From Staphylococcus equorum (lineage in GTDB: Bacteria; Bacillota; Bacilli; Staphylococcales; Staphylococcaceae), in NCBI RefSeq assembly GCF_001747895.1, contig NZ_LNNB01000016.1:56685-120684 (forward strand): 64,000 bases of DNA, given 5' to 3'. Both the position numbers and the translations under genes were made by a program. Under the pieces are notes generated by a model. The model was not told where the DNA came from and made no database searches. It saw only the letters and a program-made list of their open reading frames with translations. Below are positions 36,508-45,611 of this stretch, piece after piece (positions within the stretch are counted from its first letter, which is position 1; each line of letters begins with the position of its first letter).

Positions 36508-36771
36508 ATGAAAAAAATTTTTGTGTCTGATATATTAAATCTTTTTGTCATAGCTTTAATATACATGATCTTTATCACGTTAATACTGTTCTCCCTTGAT
36601 CTGTTTGAAATCAAGACAAGTGGCTCCATATTTTTAGAAAAACTTAGTTCTATCACTATCTTTCAAATTTTCAGAAACACTTTATTTAATGGCTTATTCA
36701 CTTTGTTTTTATTTATTACTTTTTCAATTTTACTTTTTAAATCTATAGACTTATATGCTAAGCAAAAATGA
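36508..36771 (+). CDS. Small two-segment membrane protein, unknown
   Basis: 87 residues from the ATG at 36508, with AGGAG about 10 bases upstream (in-frame TTG at 36499 is too close to it). Two hydrophobic segments (about 8-30 and 55-80) flank a short polar loop DLFEIKTSGSIFLEKLSS; both ends are basic, suggesting cytosolic termini. No family recognised. It stands alone between a divergent dehalogenase and the 813-base gene-free region before the AraC regulator. Confidence 0.55.
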   Translation: MKKIFVSDILNLFVIALIYMIFITLILFSLDLFEIKTSGSIFLEKLSSITIFQIFRNTLFNGLFTLFLFITFSILLFKSIDLYAKQK

Positions 36772-36895
36772 TTCCACTAAAAATTTATTTCTCTCTCTTT
36801 ATTTAGTGCTAACTTATTTTAATTTCAAAAAATTTAAAGCATTTTAATCAATCCACTTTAAATTGTGCAATTTTTTATTGTTTATGCATTTTATA

Positions 36896-36924
36896 TTGTA
36901 AGACTACATTGTTAGTTATATAAT
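36896..36924 (+). promoter_or_regulatory. Strong SigA promoter of the candidate small RNA
   Basis: TTGTAA (36896-36901), exactly 17 bases, TATAAT (36919-36924). No ribosome site or reading frame follows. Confidence 0.75.
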
Positions 36925-36930
36925 ATTTAT

Positions 36931-37136
36931 AGAGAATGTGTTTGCGTTTTATATAAAGGCCCATAACCGTGCCGTTTATCATCATAGTTATATTCCATTC
37001 CCAGAATTAAACTTTATGCACCCGTTTTAATAAAGCGTATAAACATGATTCTCAGCAAATGAGCATATACTTCAATATAGGCCCTTTGCAAAGAGATCTA
37101 AAATCACTTTCAGGCTGTGGTTTTAGATCTTCTTAT
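36931..37136 (+). ncRNA. Candidate small regulatory RNA (about 205 nt)
   Basis: Bounded by the promoter at 36896-36924 and an intrinsic terminator: AGATCTAAAATCAC (37094-37107) pairs with GTGGTTTTAGATCT (37117-37130), then a T-rich tail. The interior has no translated frame with a ribosome site but holds C-rich single-stranded-looking patches (CATTCCC, GCACCCG) and AAAGGCC (36956) complementary to GGCC-CTTT (37080), so a long-range pseudoknot is possible. These traits recall RsaI/RsaOG, a conserved staphylococcal sRNA with a pseudoknot, but I cannot confirm identity from memory. Confidence 0.65.
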
Positions 37137-37584
37137 ATTGTTCACGCTTCCCCTTACTATCCTTTTAAATAAATCATAAAGTTAGTACGTCACCTTTCGT
37201 TCTAATTGCAAGAAGCTCATTACTTTTTCATTATTTAATACTTTCTCTCACATTAATTTACAACACAAACACTTATATCCTCACTTTTATGTTTATTGCA
37301 TATATTTAGCTTATATTTAAAAATTATATACAAACCTATTTATTTTCAACTCATCTAGATTTTTTCTTTTTAAATGAAGTACCTTATTTGTTAATTTAGA
37401 ACACAATAAATTTAATGAATTCCCACGCTTCTTTAAGAAGTCATTTATCTAAATGACTAATTATTACTTTAAGATATCCTTTTATTAATCTTATTTGATA
37501 TTCGAACATTTTTTCATGTCACAGTTGTACAATAGCGTTATTACTATAAAGCAATCGGTTTATATTTAGGCAAAGGTGATATTT
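37137..37584. other. Gene-free region upstream of the AraC regulator
   Basis: AT-rich, no reading frame. Two adjoining hairpins are visible: CTTCTTTAAGAAG (37428-37440) and GTCATTT-ATCT-AAATGAC (37440-37457). They may end or start another transcript. No clear promoter for the regulator gene is seen. Confidence 0.4.
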
Positions 37585-39675
37585 GTGATAAGTTCTTTAT
37601 CTATTAGAAGTCATTACACAACTGAATTAACACGCTGTATAAATAAAGTAATTATACTTCTTCCATTAGGAAAGCCATGTAAAATTAATTTGAATGGCTC
37701 AATTATAACGATAGAAAATGGCGTTATAATTAACAATGCTGATTTATATCAAATGATTGATGTTCAAGATCTTCTTGAACTAAATATCCCATTACCTTTA
37801 TTTATTGAAAAGGATACGTGTTTATCCCATGCATTTTTTGACTTTAATCAAATACGTTATGTCGAGCAATTCAAAAACTTAATTTTACAAAAGCTCCAAA
37901 ATAATTTTCAAGACAAAAATGCAATGAATTATTATATTTCTAATATAATTGAGTTTTTACTAAAAGAAGCAAAAGTGACATTACAATATAATTATTTACC
38001 ACCCCTATACACAAAGCACCCACTAGTTTATCGCCTAACGCAATATATCCATAAAAATATCTATGATGCTTTAACTACTAAACAAGTATCCAAAACATTT
38101 TTCATTTCGCAATCCTATATCTCTATTTTATTCTCAAAAATATTAACTATGAATTTTAAACACTATATAAGTTCATTAAAAATCGCTTTATCCATATTTG
38201 ATTTAATACAGGATAATAAAGCGATTCATGATGTAGCAACAAAATATAAGTTTATGAATGTAAGTACTTATTCAAAACATTTCAAACATTATATTGGTGT
38301 ACCTCCTAAAAGGTATATTTATCAATTTAGAAAAGGTTATTTCAACAACCCTTATCAAATAGCAATCAATGAGCCTAATTTATCCAAATATTTTTCAGAT
38401 ATTTATAACTTTTCTCGTAATCAAACAGAAGTGCCCTATACTTTAAATCTATCTAGCCTATCTTTTGACCAACACTTCGAAGATACTTTTATGGTTATTC
38501 GGTTAGATAATTTACAAGACTTATTAAAATTTAATTACCATGCTATACAAAATAATATTTATTCCAACTTCTCTAAAGTAAATTTTTTAATTAAAAATAC
38601 AGACTTTGTGTACTTAAATGATTTAGATACGCAACAGTTATTCGATACAATTAAATATTTAATTACTCAAGGGTATGATTTAACATTTAAAATTACTACT
38701 TTAAATTTAGTACAAACATTTGATTATCATGTACTTAAAGTATTGAAAGAAACCCTTAATACTAAAAATTTCTTAGAACAAATAACGCTATTGTTTGAAC
38801 TTGAAACCAGTTCTATTAAAGATATGCCATTGCTCATCAAAAGATTAAATCACCAGTTTCCTTTGTTAAAAACAGGAATTGTTATAGATCCTTTTATTGA
38901 ATATGGTCATAATCTCACTCACATCATTAAGAAAATTAAGACATTACACGTAGATTATTTTTACGTTAATTATGACTTGATTACATTTGGAAATTTAATT
39001 TCAAAAAAATTAACTTATTCTAAATCAGAAAATACTTTAAAACAAAATATAGCGCTATTTCTTCATCAAATGGGAAGAAAACAATCAAAAAAATTAATCT
39101 TCAGTAAAATAACGCATAACGCATTGAAAGTTTATTTCAATAATGATACTGATGCCACACATATATTATTGACTGAACTATTGATTGAACTGAATCAACA
39201 GATCGCTGGCTTTGGCTATGCATATTATACAGATGATAAAACACACTTTATGCTTATCAATCACCACCAAAGCGCAATGCCTATCGTTCATGTTTATAGT
39301 TTATTAAAGCCTTTTCTCAACAATCAAGTTGTATTACTTTCTTATGGCATCGTAGCTAAAACAAAAAACCATTATCATTTTTTACTGTTTAATAATCAAA
39401 GTAATAAGACTCATAGATCCGTAGAAGTCAATATTAGCCATAACTTCTCTAATGATTTCCCTGTATTTACACGGCTACTCAACCGTGATTATGGTATAGT
39501 TTCACACTTGGTACCTCACAAGCTCAACCAAAAATATATTAATCCTGCAATACTGAAACAGATCAATAATACCAACTATCCATTAGCAAAATTAAATATG
39601 CATGCTCATAAAGAACCTATGGTATTAACAGTTTCTAATTCTTCAATTTTATATTTCATGATCCCCATAAAATAA
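37585..39675 (+). CDS. Large AraC-family regulator, Rsp-like
   Basis: 696 residues from a GTG at 37585 with AAAGG 8 bases upstream; an earlier GTG at 37576 overlaps that site. The AraC DNA-binding domain is not C-terminal but lies at about 145-250 (TTKQVSKTFFISQSYISILF, then HDVATKYKFMNVSTYSKHFK and GVPPKRYIYQFR). About 450 residues follow, a layout shared with staphylococcal Rsp and Rbf, which control surface proteins, biofilm and virulence genes. In S. aureus rsp is next to a regulatory RNA; here too a long gene-free stretch and candidate RNA precede it. Assignment to Rsp rather than Rbf is tentative. Confidence 0.8.
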   Translation: MISSLSIRSHYTTELTRCINKVIILLPLGKPCKINLNGSIITIENGVIINNADLYQMIDVQDLLELNIPLPLFIEKDTCLSHAFFDFNQIRYVEQFKNLILQKLQNNFQDKNAMNYYISNIIEFLLKEAKVTLQYNYLPPLYTKHPLVYRLTQYIHKNIYDALTTKQVSKTFFISQSYISILFSKILTMNFKHYISSLKIALSIFDLIQDNKAIHDVATKYKFMNVSTYSKHFKHYIGVPPKRYIYQFRKGYFNNPYQIAINEPNLSKYFSDIYNFSRNQTEVPYTLNLSSLSFDQHFEDTFMVIRLDNLQDLLKFNYHAIQNNIYSNFSKVNFLIKNTDFVYLNDLDTQQLFDTIKYLITQGYDLTFKITTLNLVQTFDYHVLKVLKETLNTKNFLEQITLLFELETSSIKDMPLLIKRLNHQFPLLKTGIVIDPFIEYGHNLTHIIKKIKTLHVDYFYVNYDLITFGNLISKKLTYSKSENTLKQNIALFLHQMGRKQSKKLIFSKITHNALKVYFNNDTDATHILLTELLIELNQQIAGFGYAYYTDDKTHFMLINHHQSAMPIVHVYSLLKPFLNNQVVLLSYGIVAKTKNHYHFLLFNNQSNKTHRSVEVNISHNFSNDFPVFTRLLNRDYGIVSHLVPHKLNQKYINPAILKQINNTNYPLAKLNMHAHKEPMVLTVSNSSILYFMIPIK

Positions 39676-39689
39676 TTATATTGTTAAAT

Positions 39690-39730
39690 AAAAAATGACT
39701 GTTAGATTTCCGTAGAATTCTAACAGTCAT
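39690..39730 (-). terminator. Intrinsic terminator of the teichoic acid cluster
   Basis: ATGACTGTTAGA (39695-39706) pairs with TCTAACAGTCAT (39719-39730); on the minus strand ATTTTTTATTT follows. Confidence 0.85.
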
Positions 39731-39784
39731 CTATTCAATTTTGAGTTTATGCTTAAATATCTTTAAAGATAGACTAATATATAA

Positions 39785-41509
39785 TTAATACTTTAAAATT
39801 AAGTGCGGCGTTTCAATTCTAAAATTCTTTTGAAGTTCGTTTGCTTTTACTTTCTCTTGAACAGTTAAATGATACGTCATCTTATCGTTTGTTGCTAAAC
39901 TGTTTAAATAACCATACGTGAAGCGTTTAGACAACATAAGTGCTGTCATACCTTCTGATAATAAGTAATTGAATTTTAAGCTACGTAATTGTATTGTTTT
40001 ACTGTCTTTAGAAGTAACTTCTAACATGTCATAAAGTTTATTGTTAGTTACATAGAATGACAGGTTATCAAAATCTTTTGTAAAGTATGGCGTAAAGCGA
40101 TAATATTTATTATTATTTTCTGCAATTGTACTTGTCTCTACCTCATAAGGGTATTTTGCACGTTTACTACCAATACGTTTTTCAACAATCATGTTATCTA
40201 CTCTCATCTCTAAAAAGGCATCCCAAACTTTTTCTTTCACCAAGTATGGGATTATATCATTCATCGACGCACTAAATTTAAAGTGAGATTGATCATTAAT
40301 TGCTAATGGTACATAAATCAGCTCTTTTTTATTTCGAGAAACAAGTTTTAATTGAATCATTGTCGCAACATGATTAGGATTAATAATTGATTTTAAGAAT
40401 TCTAGTTCTATTTCAAATCCTTTATCATTAAATTTAAACTGTGACATTCTTAAATCAGGTTTAATCAATTGTTTGAATGTGAAAAACGGCTCATTTTCAC
40501 CAAATTGTATTTCTAGCTCTCCTTGATGTGCATTATAGTTATAAAAGCGACCATTTTTATAACTTTCTTCAACCTTTTGGTAATGTTTCATATCTTTTAG
40601 ACGTGCATAATACAACAATGGTTTCAACGCATCGTTTACTAATTCATCTACTTCAGAAGGTACTTTTTGAATAAAGTCACCTAATGCATCCATCCATACT
40701 TCTTTTTTATCATCTGCTATTTTTAGAGAAAAATTATTAGTTCTTGAGAAAGAGAAATGACGATCTATAAAATAACCTAGCACCTTATGTTTATTATCTA
40801 AAGGACTGTCTAAAATTGCTTCTGTTATCAATGACATGACCTTGTAAAAATCTTCTGGTGAAACGTAGGCTGAGCTCATATGTTCGCCTTCACGTTTTGT
40901 AGCATAGTAATAAGGTTTATCAGCTAATACGGCTATTTTATCTGCATTGAGATAAGCTTTCATTGTAAATAGTTGGTCTTCAGCGCTACGCAAATCTTCT
41001 GGAAAATTAATATTATTATTGCGTAATAATGAGGTTCTATAAAACTTAGTAGGACCTAGTGTATATATGATCCTCGAATTTTCCAGTGTCACAGAGTCGC
41101 TCGTTTCTTTAAACATAGACCTTGGAACACCACGACCATTTACACCTTCCATTCTTACTAATACCACATCTGCATTATTGTTATCTACAAATTTAGACAC
41201 ATCTTTTAACGTATCGTTATTAATATAATCATCAGAGTCTACAAAAAATACATATTCTCCTTGAGCAATTTGTAGTGCTGTATTTCTTGGTTTACCTGGA
41301 CCACCTGAATTTGCATCAAGTTTTTTCACAATCAAATTCATTTTGTCTTTATATGGTTCTACAATTTTTAGAGTGTCATCTGTTGAACAATCGTCAACAA
41401 GTATCACTTCAAAATCTTTTTTATCATACTTTTGATTTTTTAAACTGTTTAATAACTCTTCAATATATTTTTCTGAGTTATAGCTTGGTACTATAATTGA
41501 AAATTTCAC
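39785..41509 (-). CDS. tarS: TarS-like wall teichoic acid glycosyltransferase
   Basis: 574 residues, GTG start behind GAGGTGA; S. aureus TarS has 573. GT-A domain first (about 1-330): FSIIVPSYNSEKYI, NSGGPGKPRN (about 70), metal-binding FFVDSDDY (about 90) and SAEDQLFTMKAYLNA with the likely catalytic base (about 175), then REGEHMSSAYVSPEDFY (about 210). The C-terminal 240 residues match the TarS trimerisation region in pattern. TarS adds beta-GlcNAc to ribitol phosphate; the related TarP differs in linkage, so linkage is inferred. Downstream of tarIJL. Confidence 0.85.
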   Translation of the reverse strand: MKFSIIVPSYNSEKYIEELLNSLKNQKYDKKDFEVILVDDCSTDDTLKIVEPYKDKMNLIVKKLDANSGGPGKPRNTALQIAQGEYVFFVDSDDYINNDTLKDVSKFVDNNNADVVLVRMEGVNGRGVPRSMFKETSDSVTLENSRIIYTLGPTKFYRTSLLRNNNINFPEDLRSAEDQLFTMKAYLNADKIAVLADKPYYYATKREGEHMSSAYVSPEDFYKVMSLITEAILDSPLDNKHKVLGYFIDRHFSFSRTNNFSLKIADDKKEVWMDALGDFIQKVPSEVDELVNDALKPLLYYARLKDMKHYQKVEESYKNGRFYNYNAHQGELEIQFGENEPFFTFKQLIKPDLRMSQFKFNDKGFEIELEFLKSIINPNHVATMIQLKLVSRNKKELIYVPLAINDQSHFKFSASMNDIIPYLVKEKVWDAFLEMRVDNMIVEKRIGSKRAKYPYEVETSTIAENNNKYYRFTPYFTKDFDNLSFYVTNNKLYDMLEVTSKDSKTIQLRSLKFNYLLSEGMTALMLSKRFTYGYLNSLATNDKMTYHLTVQEKVKANELQKNFRIETPHLILKY

Positions 41510-41659
41510 TTTATTTCACCTCATAAAAAGTGAGTTAAGATACAATGCAATATACTTAGTTTAATAGCAATTAAAATATACGCTATATCTTACCATCAGT
41601 CTATTTATCATTGTACTTAACTCACTATATTCATCTTATTATTTTAGTTGTTCTATAAG

Positions 41660-43348
41660 TTAACTTCCAAATACATTTCTTACTAAACGTTCACTTGATC
41701 GCCCATCTTGATATTTAAAATGTTTGTCTAAGAAAGGTGATACTTTTTCTACTTCGTAATCGTTATTATCTAATGCTGTAATTAAATCATCAAATGATTC
41801 GATAATTTTACCTGGAACAAAAGTTTCGTATGGTTCATAAAAATCACGTGAAGTAATATAGTCTTCAAGGTCGAATGCATAAAAGAGCATTGGACGTTTA
41901 AATACTGCAAATTCATATACTAGAGAAGAATAATCACTAATCAATATATCTGTAACAAATAGAATGTCATTAACTTCTCTAAAATCAGATACATCTACAA
42001 AATATTGTTCATATTCTCTAGGTATATTCAATCTGTTTTTTACAAATGGATGCATTTTGAACAGTACAACGGCATTATTTTCACGACAATAGCGAGCAAA
42101 TCTCGCAAAGTCTATTTTAAAGAATGGGTAATGAGCTGTGTGGTGGCCACTGCCTCTAAATGTTGGTGCAAATAGAATAACTTTTTTACCTTTAATAATA
42201 GGTAAATCTTGCTCCATTTCAGCTACAATTTCTCTTTCATAATTTTCATCGAAAAGAATGTCTGTTCTAGGCACGCCTGTTGGTATAATATTCTGTTCTT
42301 TAATGCCAAATGCTTCCCCATAAAAAGGAATGTCTGTTTCAGAGGATACAAAGGCTTTTGTATAGTTTCTATGATTAATAGAATTAAAGAACGGACCGCC
42401 TTTTTTACCAGTACGGCTATATCCGACTGTTTTAAACGCCCCAACAGCATGCCAAACTTGTATAATTTCTTGGCTTTTTCTAAACTTCACTGTATATAGT
42501 AGTGGATGAAAATCATCTACGAAAATATAATCTGCTTTACCTAATAAAAACGGAAACTTAAATTTATCAATGAAATTTCTTCTAGCTGAAATATTAGATT
42601 TAAACAAGGCATGAATTTTATAATTTTCATCTAAATTTTGACGCAGCATTTCGTTATATACATATTCAAAGTTACCTGACATATATTCTCTTGAATCAGA
42701 AGTGAATAATACTGTTTTCCCTTTTTTCAAGTGGAAAAATTTAGTAACTTTAAATATAGATTGAAATACAAAATTACGCACATTAAAAGAGTATCTATTG
42801 TATTTTAAACGCAAATCCATCATTTTTTTCTTAATTGGATTTACTTTCGGTTCAGGCGCTTTAAAATCAATATTTAATACAAATTCATTTACTTCACTCG
42901 AAATCATGGGCTGAACGGCATATTCTGTTTTCTTAGAATTGCCACCTTTTTTAAATACAAACTCATAATGGGTCAAAAGGTAATTATTTTTTCCATTTTG
43001 TGTTTCTTCTGCTTCATATTCTTCTAGTTGGATATCATCTAATTCATAACTATTAGGATTCAGTAACGCTTCATTGATATGGGCAATATAATCAAAATCA
43101 TCTTTGTAGACAATGAGATATTCACCAGATGGAAGATAGTTTCCATCATCTAAAATCGCCACATTAAAACGTGCTTTAAATTTATTCCCTTCAATTTTCA
43201 CATCATTTGCTGCTAATTCTTTAGTTTCAGTCAAATTTCGCAAAACAAAATTTTTCTTGTTAAGCTCAATATCATTAACGTGACCTTCAATAAACAATTG
43301 AATTCGCTCCCAATAGATGTCATCAATTATTATTTTAGATTTGCTCAA
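41660..43348 (-). CDS. tarL: Ribitol-phosphate polymerase of wall teichoic acid
   Basis: 562 residues from the TTG at 43348, with GAGGG 9 bases upstream, giving an N-terminus MSKSKIIIDDIYWERIQLF-like that fits known TarL; the frame upstream is rejected. An N-terminal domain (1-190) precedes the CDP-glycerol/ribitol transferase domain (200-560): FTSDSREYMSGNFEYVYNEM, VIQVWHAVGAFKTVG, IPTGVPRTDILF, FAPTFRGSG, FKMHPFVKNR, ISDYSSLVYEFAVF. TarL builds the ribitol-phosphate chain from CDP-ribitol made by TarI and TarJ. Confidence 0.92.
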   Translation of the reverse strand: MSKSKIIIDDIYWERIQLFIEGHVNDIELNKKNFVLRNLTETKELAANDVKIEGNKFKARFNVAILDDGNYLPSGEYLIVYKDDFDYIAHINEALLNPNSYELDDIQLEEYEAEETQNGKNNYLLTHYEFVFKKGGNSKKTEYAVQPMISSEVNEFVLNIDFKAPEPKVNPIKKKMMDLRLKYNRYSFNVRNFVFQSIFKVTKFFHLKKGKTVLFTSDSREYMSGNFEYVYNEMLRQNLDENYKIHALFKSNISARRNFIDKFKFPFLLGKADYIFVDDFHPLLYTVKFRKSQEIIQVWHAVGAFKTVGYSRTGKKGGPFFNSINHRNYTKAFVSSETDIPFYGEAFGIKEQNIIPTGVPRTDILFDENYEREIVAEMEQDLPIIKGKKVILFAPTFRGSGHHTAHYPFFKIDFARFARYCRENNAVVLFKMHPFVKNRLNIPREYEQYFVDVSDFREVNDILFVTDILISDYSSLVYEFAVFKRPMLFYAFDLEDYITSRDFYEPYETFVPGKIIESFDDLITALDNNDYEVEKVSPFLDKHFKYQDGRSSERLVRNVFGS

Positions 43349-43477
43349 TTTTAAAAACCCTCTCTTGTTCAATTAATTAGATTTAAAACCGTAAAATCGA
43401 TATTAATAACTAATTTAAAATAATTGAAAATAAATATAAATTGAATTTTCAGTTATCTTTATATATATAACTGTTCT

Positions 43478-44506
43478 TTACATTGTCCATTTAAGCACAG
43501 TCTTACCCCATGATGTGGATAAATCTGTTTCAAATGCCTTTACAGCATCATTAATGGTTTTAATATCAACTTCATTACCTTTTAGAAGTGCTAATTTTTC
43601 AACGACATCAGGATTGTCTTTATAAAATTGAGCGACGTCTCTGAAATCTTGTGCACCACTTCTACTACTACCAAACATCGTTATGCCTTTTTCTAGTACA
43701 AGACGTGTATTTACTTCTATTGGATATTCACTTACACCTAACAAACTAATTGTCCCTTCTGGGGAGATCAAATCAATAATCTGATTCACTGCTGACTGGC
43801 TTCCTTTACCGCCTACACATTCGAAACCATGGTCAAATGAGACATCTTCTGGAACTTCATGAATATGATATATATGTTCTACAAATGAAAAATGACTTAA
43901 TTTGTAATCCGTTTTACCAAAAACATAAATTTTAGCGTCTGGATATAGTTTATGGAGTAAAATAGCTGTTATATAACCTAAATTCCCATCTCCCCATACG
44001 CCAAAACTATTTTTATATGAAATTGATTTACGTTCAAAACGTTGAATTGCATGCCAGGCTACGCTGACTAATTCTGAATAAGCAATTGTACTTAAATCTT
44101 CGATACTATCATCTATTTCAACGACTCTATCGTGATCCATAAATACATAATCTTGCATAAACCCATCAAATCCACTCGATCTAAATTTACTGCTTGGTAA
44201 ATAATTTTCAGCTATAACATCATCTTTTTCCACAGGTGTATTAGGCACCATAATGACACTCGTACCAATCTCAAACACACCTTTATTGTCATAAACAACT
44301 TCACCAACACCTTCATGAATCAATGACATTGGCAATTTATTTTTCAGCACTTTTTCATTTCTGCTACCTGTGTAATATCTTTGATCTGCAGCGCAAATTG
44401 ACAAATACAATGGTCTTATAATAACTTTATCGCTTTTAATGTCTTCATTATTATATGTTACTTCAAATTGTCTCGGAGCAACGAGCTGATATACTTGATT
44501 AATCAC
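43478..44506 (-). CDS. tarJ: Ribulose-5-phosphate reductase of teichoic acid synthesis
   Basis: 342 residues from a GTG at 44506 that overlaps the tarI stop (GTGATTAA) with GGTGGG 8 bases upstream. Medium-chain dehydrogenase: [12 protein letters not shown] near the zinc site (about 37), [11 protein letters not shown] (about 60), [16 protein letters not shown] nucleotide-binding region (about 170) and the C-terminal [13 protein letters not shown]. It reduces ribulose-5-phosphate to ribitol-5-phosphate with NADPH for TarI. Coupled to tarI. Confidence 0.92.
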   Translation of the reverse strand: MINQVYQLVAPRQFEVTYNNEDIKSDKVIIRPLYLSICAADQRYYTGSRNEKVLKNKLPMSLIHEGVGEVVYDNKGVFEIGTSVIMVPNTPVEKDDVIAENYLPSSKFRSSGFDGFMQDYVFMDHDRVVEIDDSIEDLSTIAYSELVSVAWHAIQRFERKSISYKNSFGVWGDGNLGYITAILLHKLYPDAKIYVFGKTDYKLSHFSFVEHIYHIHEVPEDVSFDHGFECVGGKGSQSAVNQIIDLISPEGTISLLGVSEYPIEVNTRLVLEKGITMFGSSRSGAQDFRDVAQFYKDNPDVVEKLALLKGNEVDIKTINDAVKAFETDLSTSWGKTVLKWTM

Positions 44507-45215
44507 TCGACATCCCACCTTTTATGATTGAGTTAGCAACTTTAAGATCATAAGGTGTCGTTATTTTTATATTGTATAATTCTCCCATAACTAGTCTTAC
44601 AGATTTGTTTGCTACAACTAGTATCTTACAGGCATCTGTCATAATTTTCTTATCATCGCTTGAGAGCTCATTATAACTATTTCTTAACAAATTAATATTA
44701 AATGATTGAGGCGTTTGACCTTGATACATTTCACTTCTAACTGGTATAGACTTTATAGACTCACCATCTTCTGATGTGATGATTGTGTCAGTCGCAGTTA
44801 TTACAGTATCTACTGCACCATATTTTAAAACACTTGCTATGTTCTCTTTAATAATGCGATGTGTTAAAAATGGTCTAACTGCATCATGTGTAACGATAAC
44901 ATCTTCATCAGTAATACCATTTTCGACTTCTGCTGCTTCTATAATACTCATAATCGTTTCATTACGGTCCTCGCCGCCTCGAACAACTTTAATTCTATCA
45001 TCATTAATATTATGTTTACGTAAAGTATCTTTTGTATGAGAAATCCATTTTTGAGGTGTAGCAATATAGATTTTATCGAATTCACTTGTTAATAAGAATT
45101 TCTCTACTGTATGAATAAGAATAGGTTTCCCATCTAAATCTAAAAATTGTTTTGGTAATGGAACATTTCCCATTCTTGATCCAATACCTCCAGCCAAAAT
45201 ACCAGCATATATCAT
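44499..45215 (-). CDS. tarI: Ribitol-5-phosphate cytidylyltransferase
   Basis: 238 residues, IspD-like fold. Nucleotide loop [21 protein letters not shown] (given here by its parts [10 protein letters not shown] and PLPKQF, about 5-25), [13 protein letters not shown] (about 80), [11 protein letters not shown] (about 105) and [11 protein letters not shown] (about 165). It makes CDP-ribitol. ATG behind GGAGGG. Only one tarIJL set is present here, unlike S. aureus, which carries two. The gene order tarI-tarJ-tarL-tarS on one strand suggests an operon, though the 129-base and 150-base gaps may carry extra signals. Confidence 0.95.
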   Translation of the reverse strand: MIYAGILAGGIGSRMGNVPLPKQFLDLDGKPILIHTVEKFLLTSEFDKIYIATPQKWISHTKDTLRKHNINDDRIKVVRGGEDRNETIMSIIEAAEVENGITDEDVIVTHDAVRPFLTHRIIKENIASVLKYGAVDTVITATDTIITSEDGESIKSIPVRSEMYQGQTPQSFNINLLRNSYNELSSDDKKIMTDACKILVVANKSVRLVMGELYNIKITTPYDLKVANSIIKGGMSSD

Positions 45216-45611
45216 ATATTTCCCTCCTATATAATTGTTGTTGTTACTTTTTCATTTTTATTTTATTATTAAATATCTTGCTATATAAACATATTTTATA
45301 AGCCCATTTTTATATTGCACTCATAAAATGCATTATATAAACATTATATTACCAACTATTATGGTCTTTTTCTACTTATATCCATCCCCGTACAAGTTAA
45401 TACAGTTTTTTTCTAATTTCAAACCATATCTTTACTTTTATAATAAATATTACAGAACTTTATAAAATTTATTTCCGACTAACATCTTAAACTTATTTAA
45501 TATTGATATGACAAAAAAGCAGACTTCCTTAAATTGGAAATCTACCTTTTCACTTTTTGTCATCAAATTTGTGTTGTTTCCTAGACTCATCAATTTAGCT
45601 TGCGCCTTATG
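45216..45611. terminator. Intergenic region with capsule operon terminator
   Basis: 396-base gap between tarI and the capsule operon. On the minus strand AGATTTCC (45543-45536) pairs with GGAAGTCT (45528-45521), then TTTTTT (45518-45513), a terminator for the capsule genes. The part next to tarI is very AT-rich and should hold the tar promoter, which I cannot pin down. Confidence 0.65.

Noticed and set aside
36468..36656. 62-residue minus-strand frame opposite the small membrane protein
   Set aside because: Antisense shadow; the plus-strand frame has the ribosome site and clear membrane segments.
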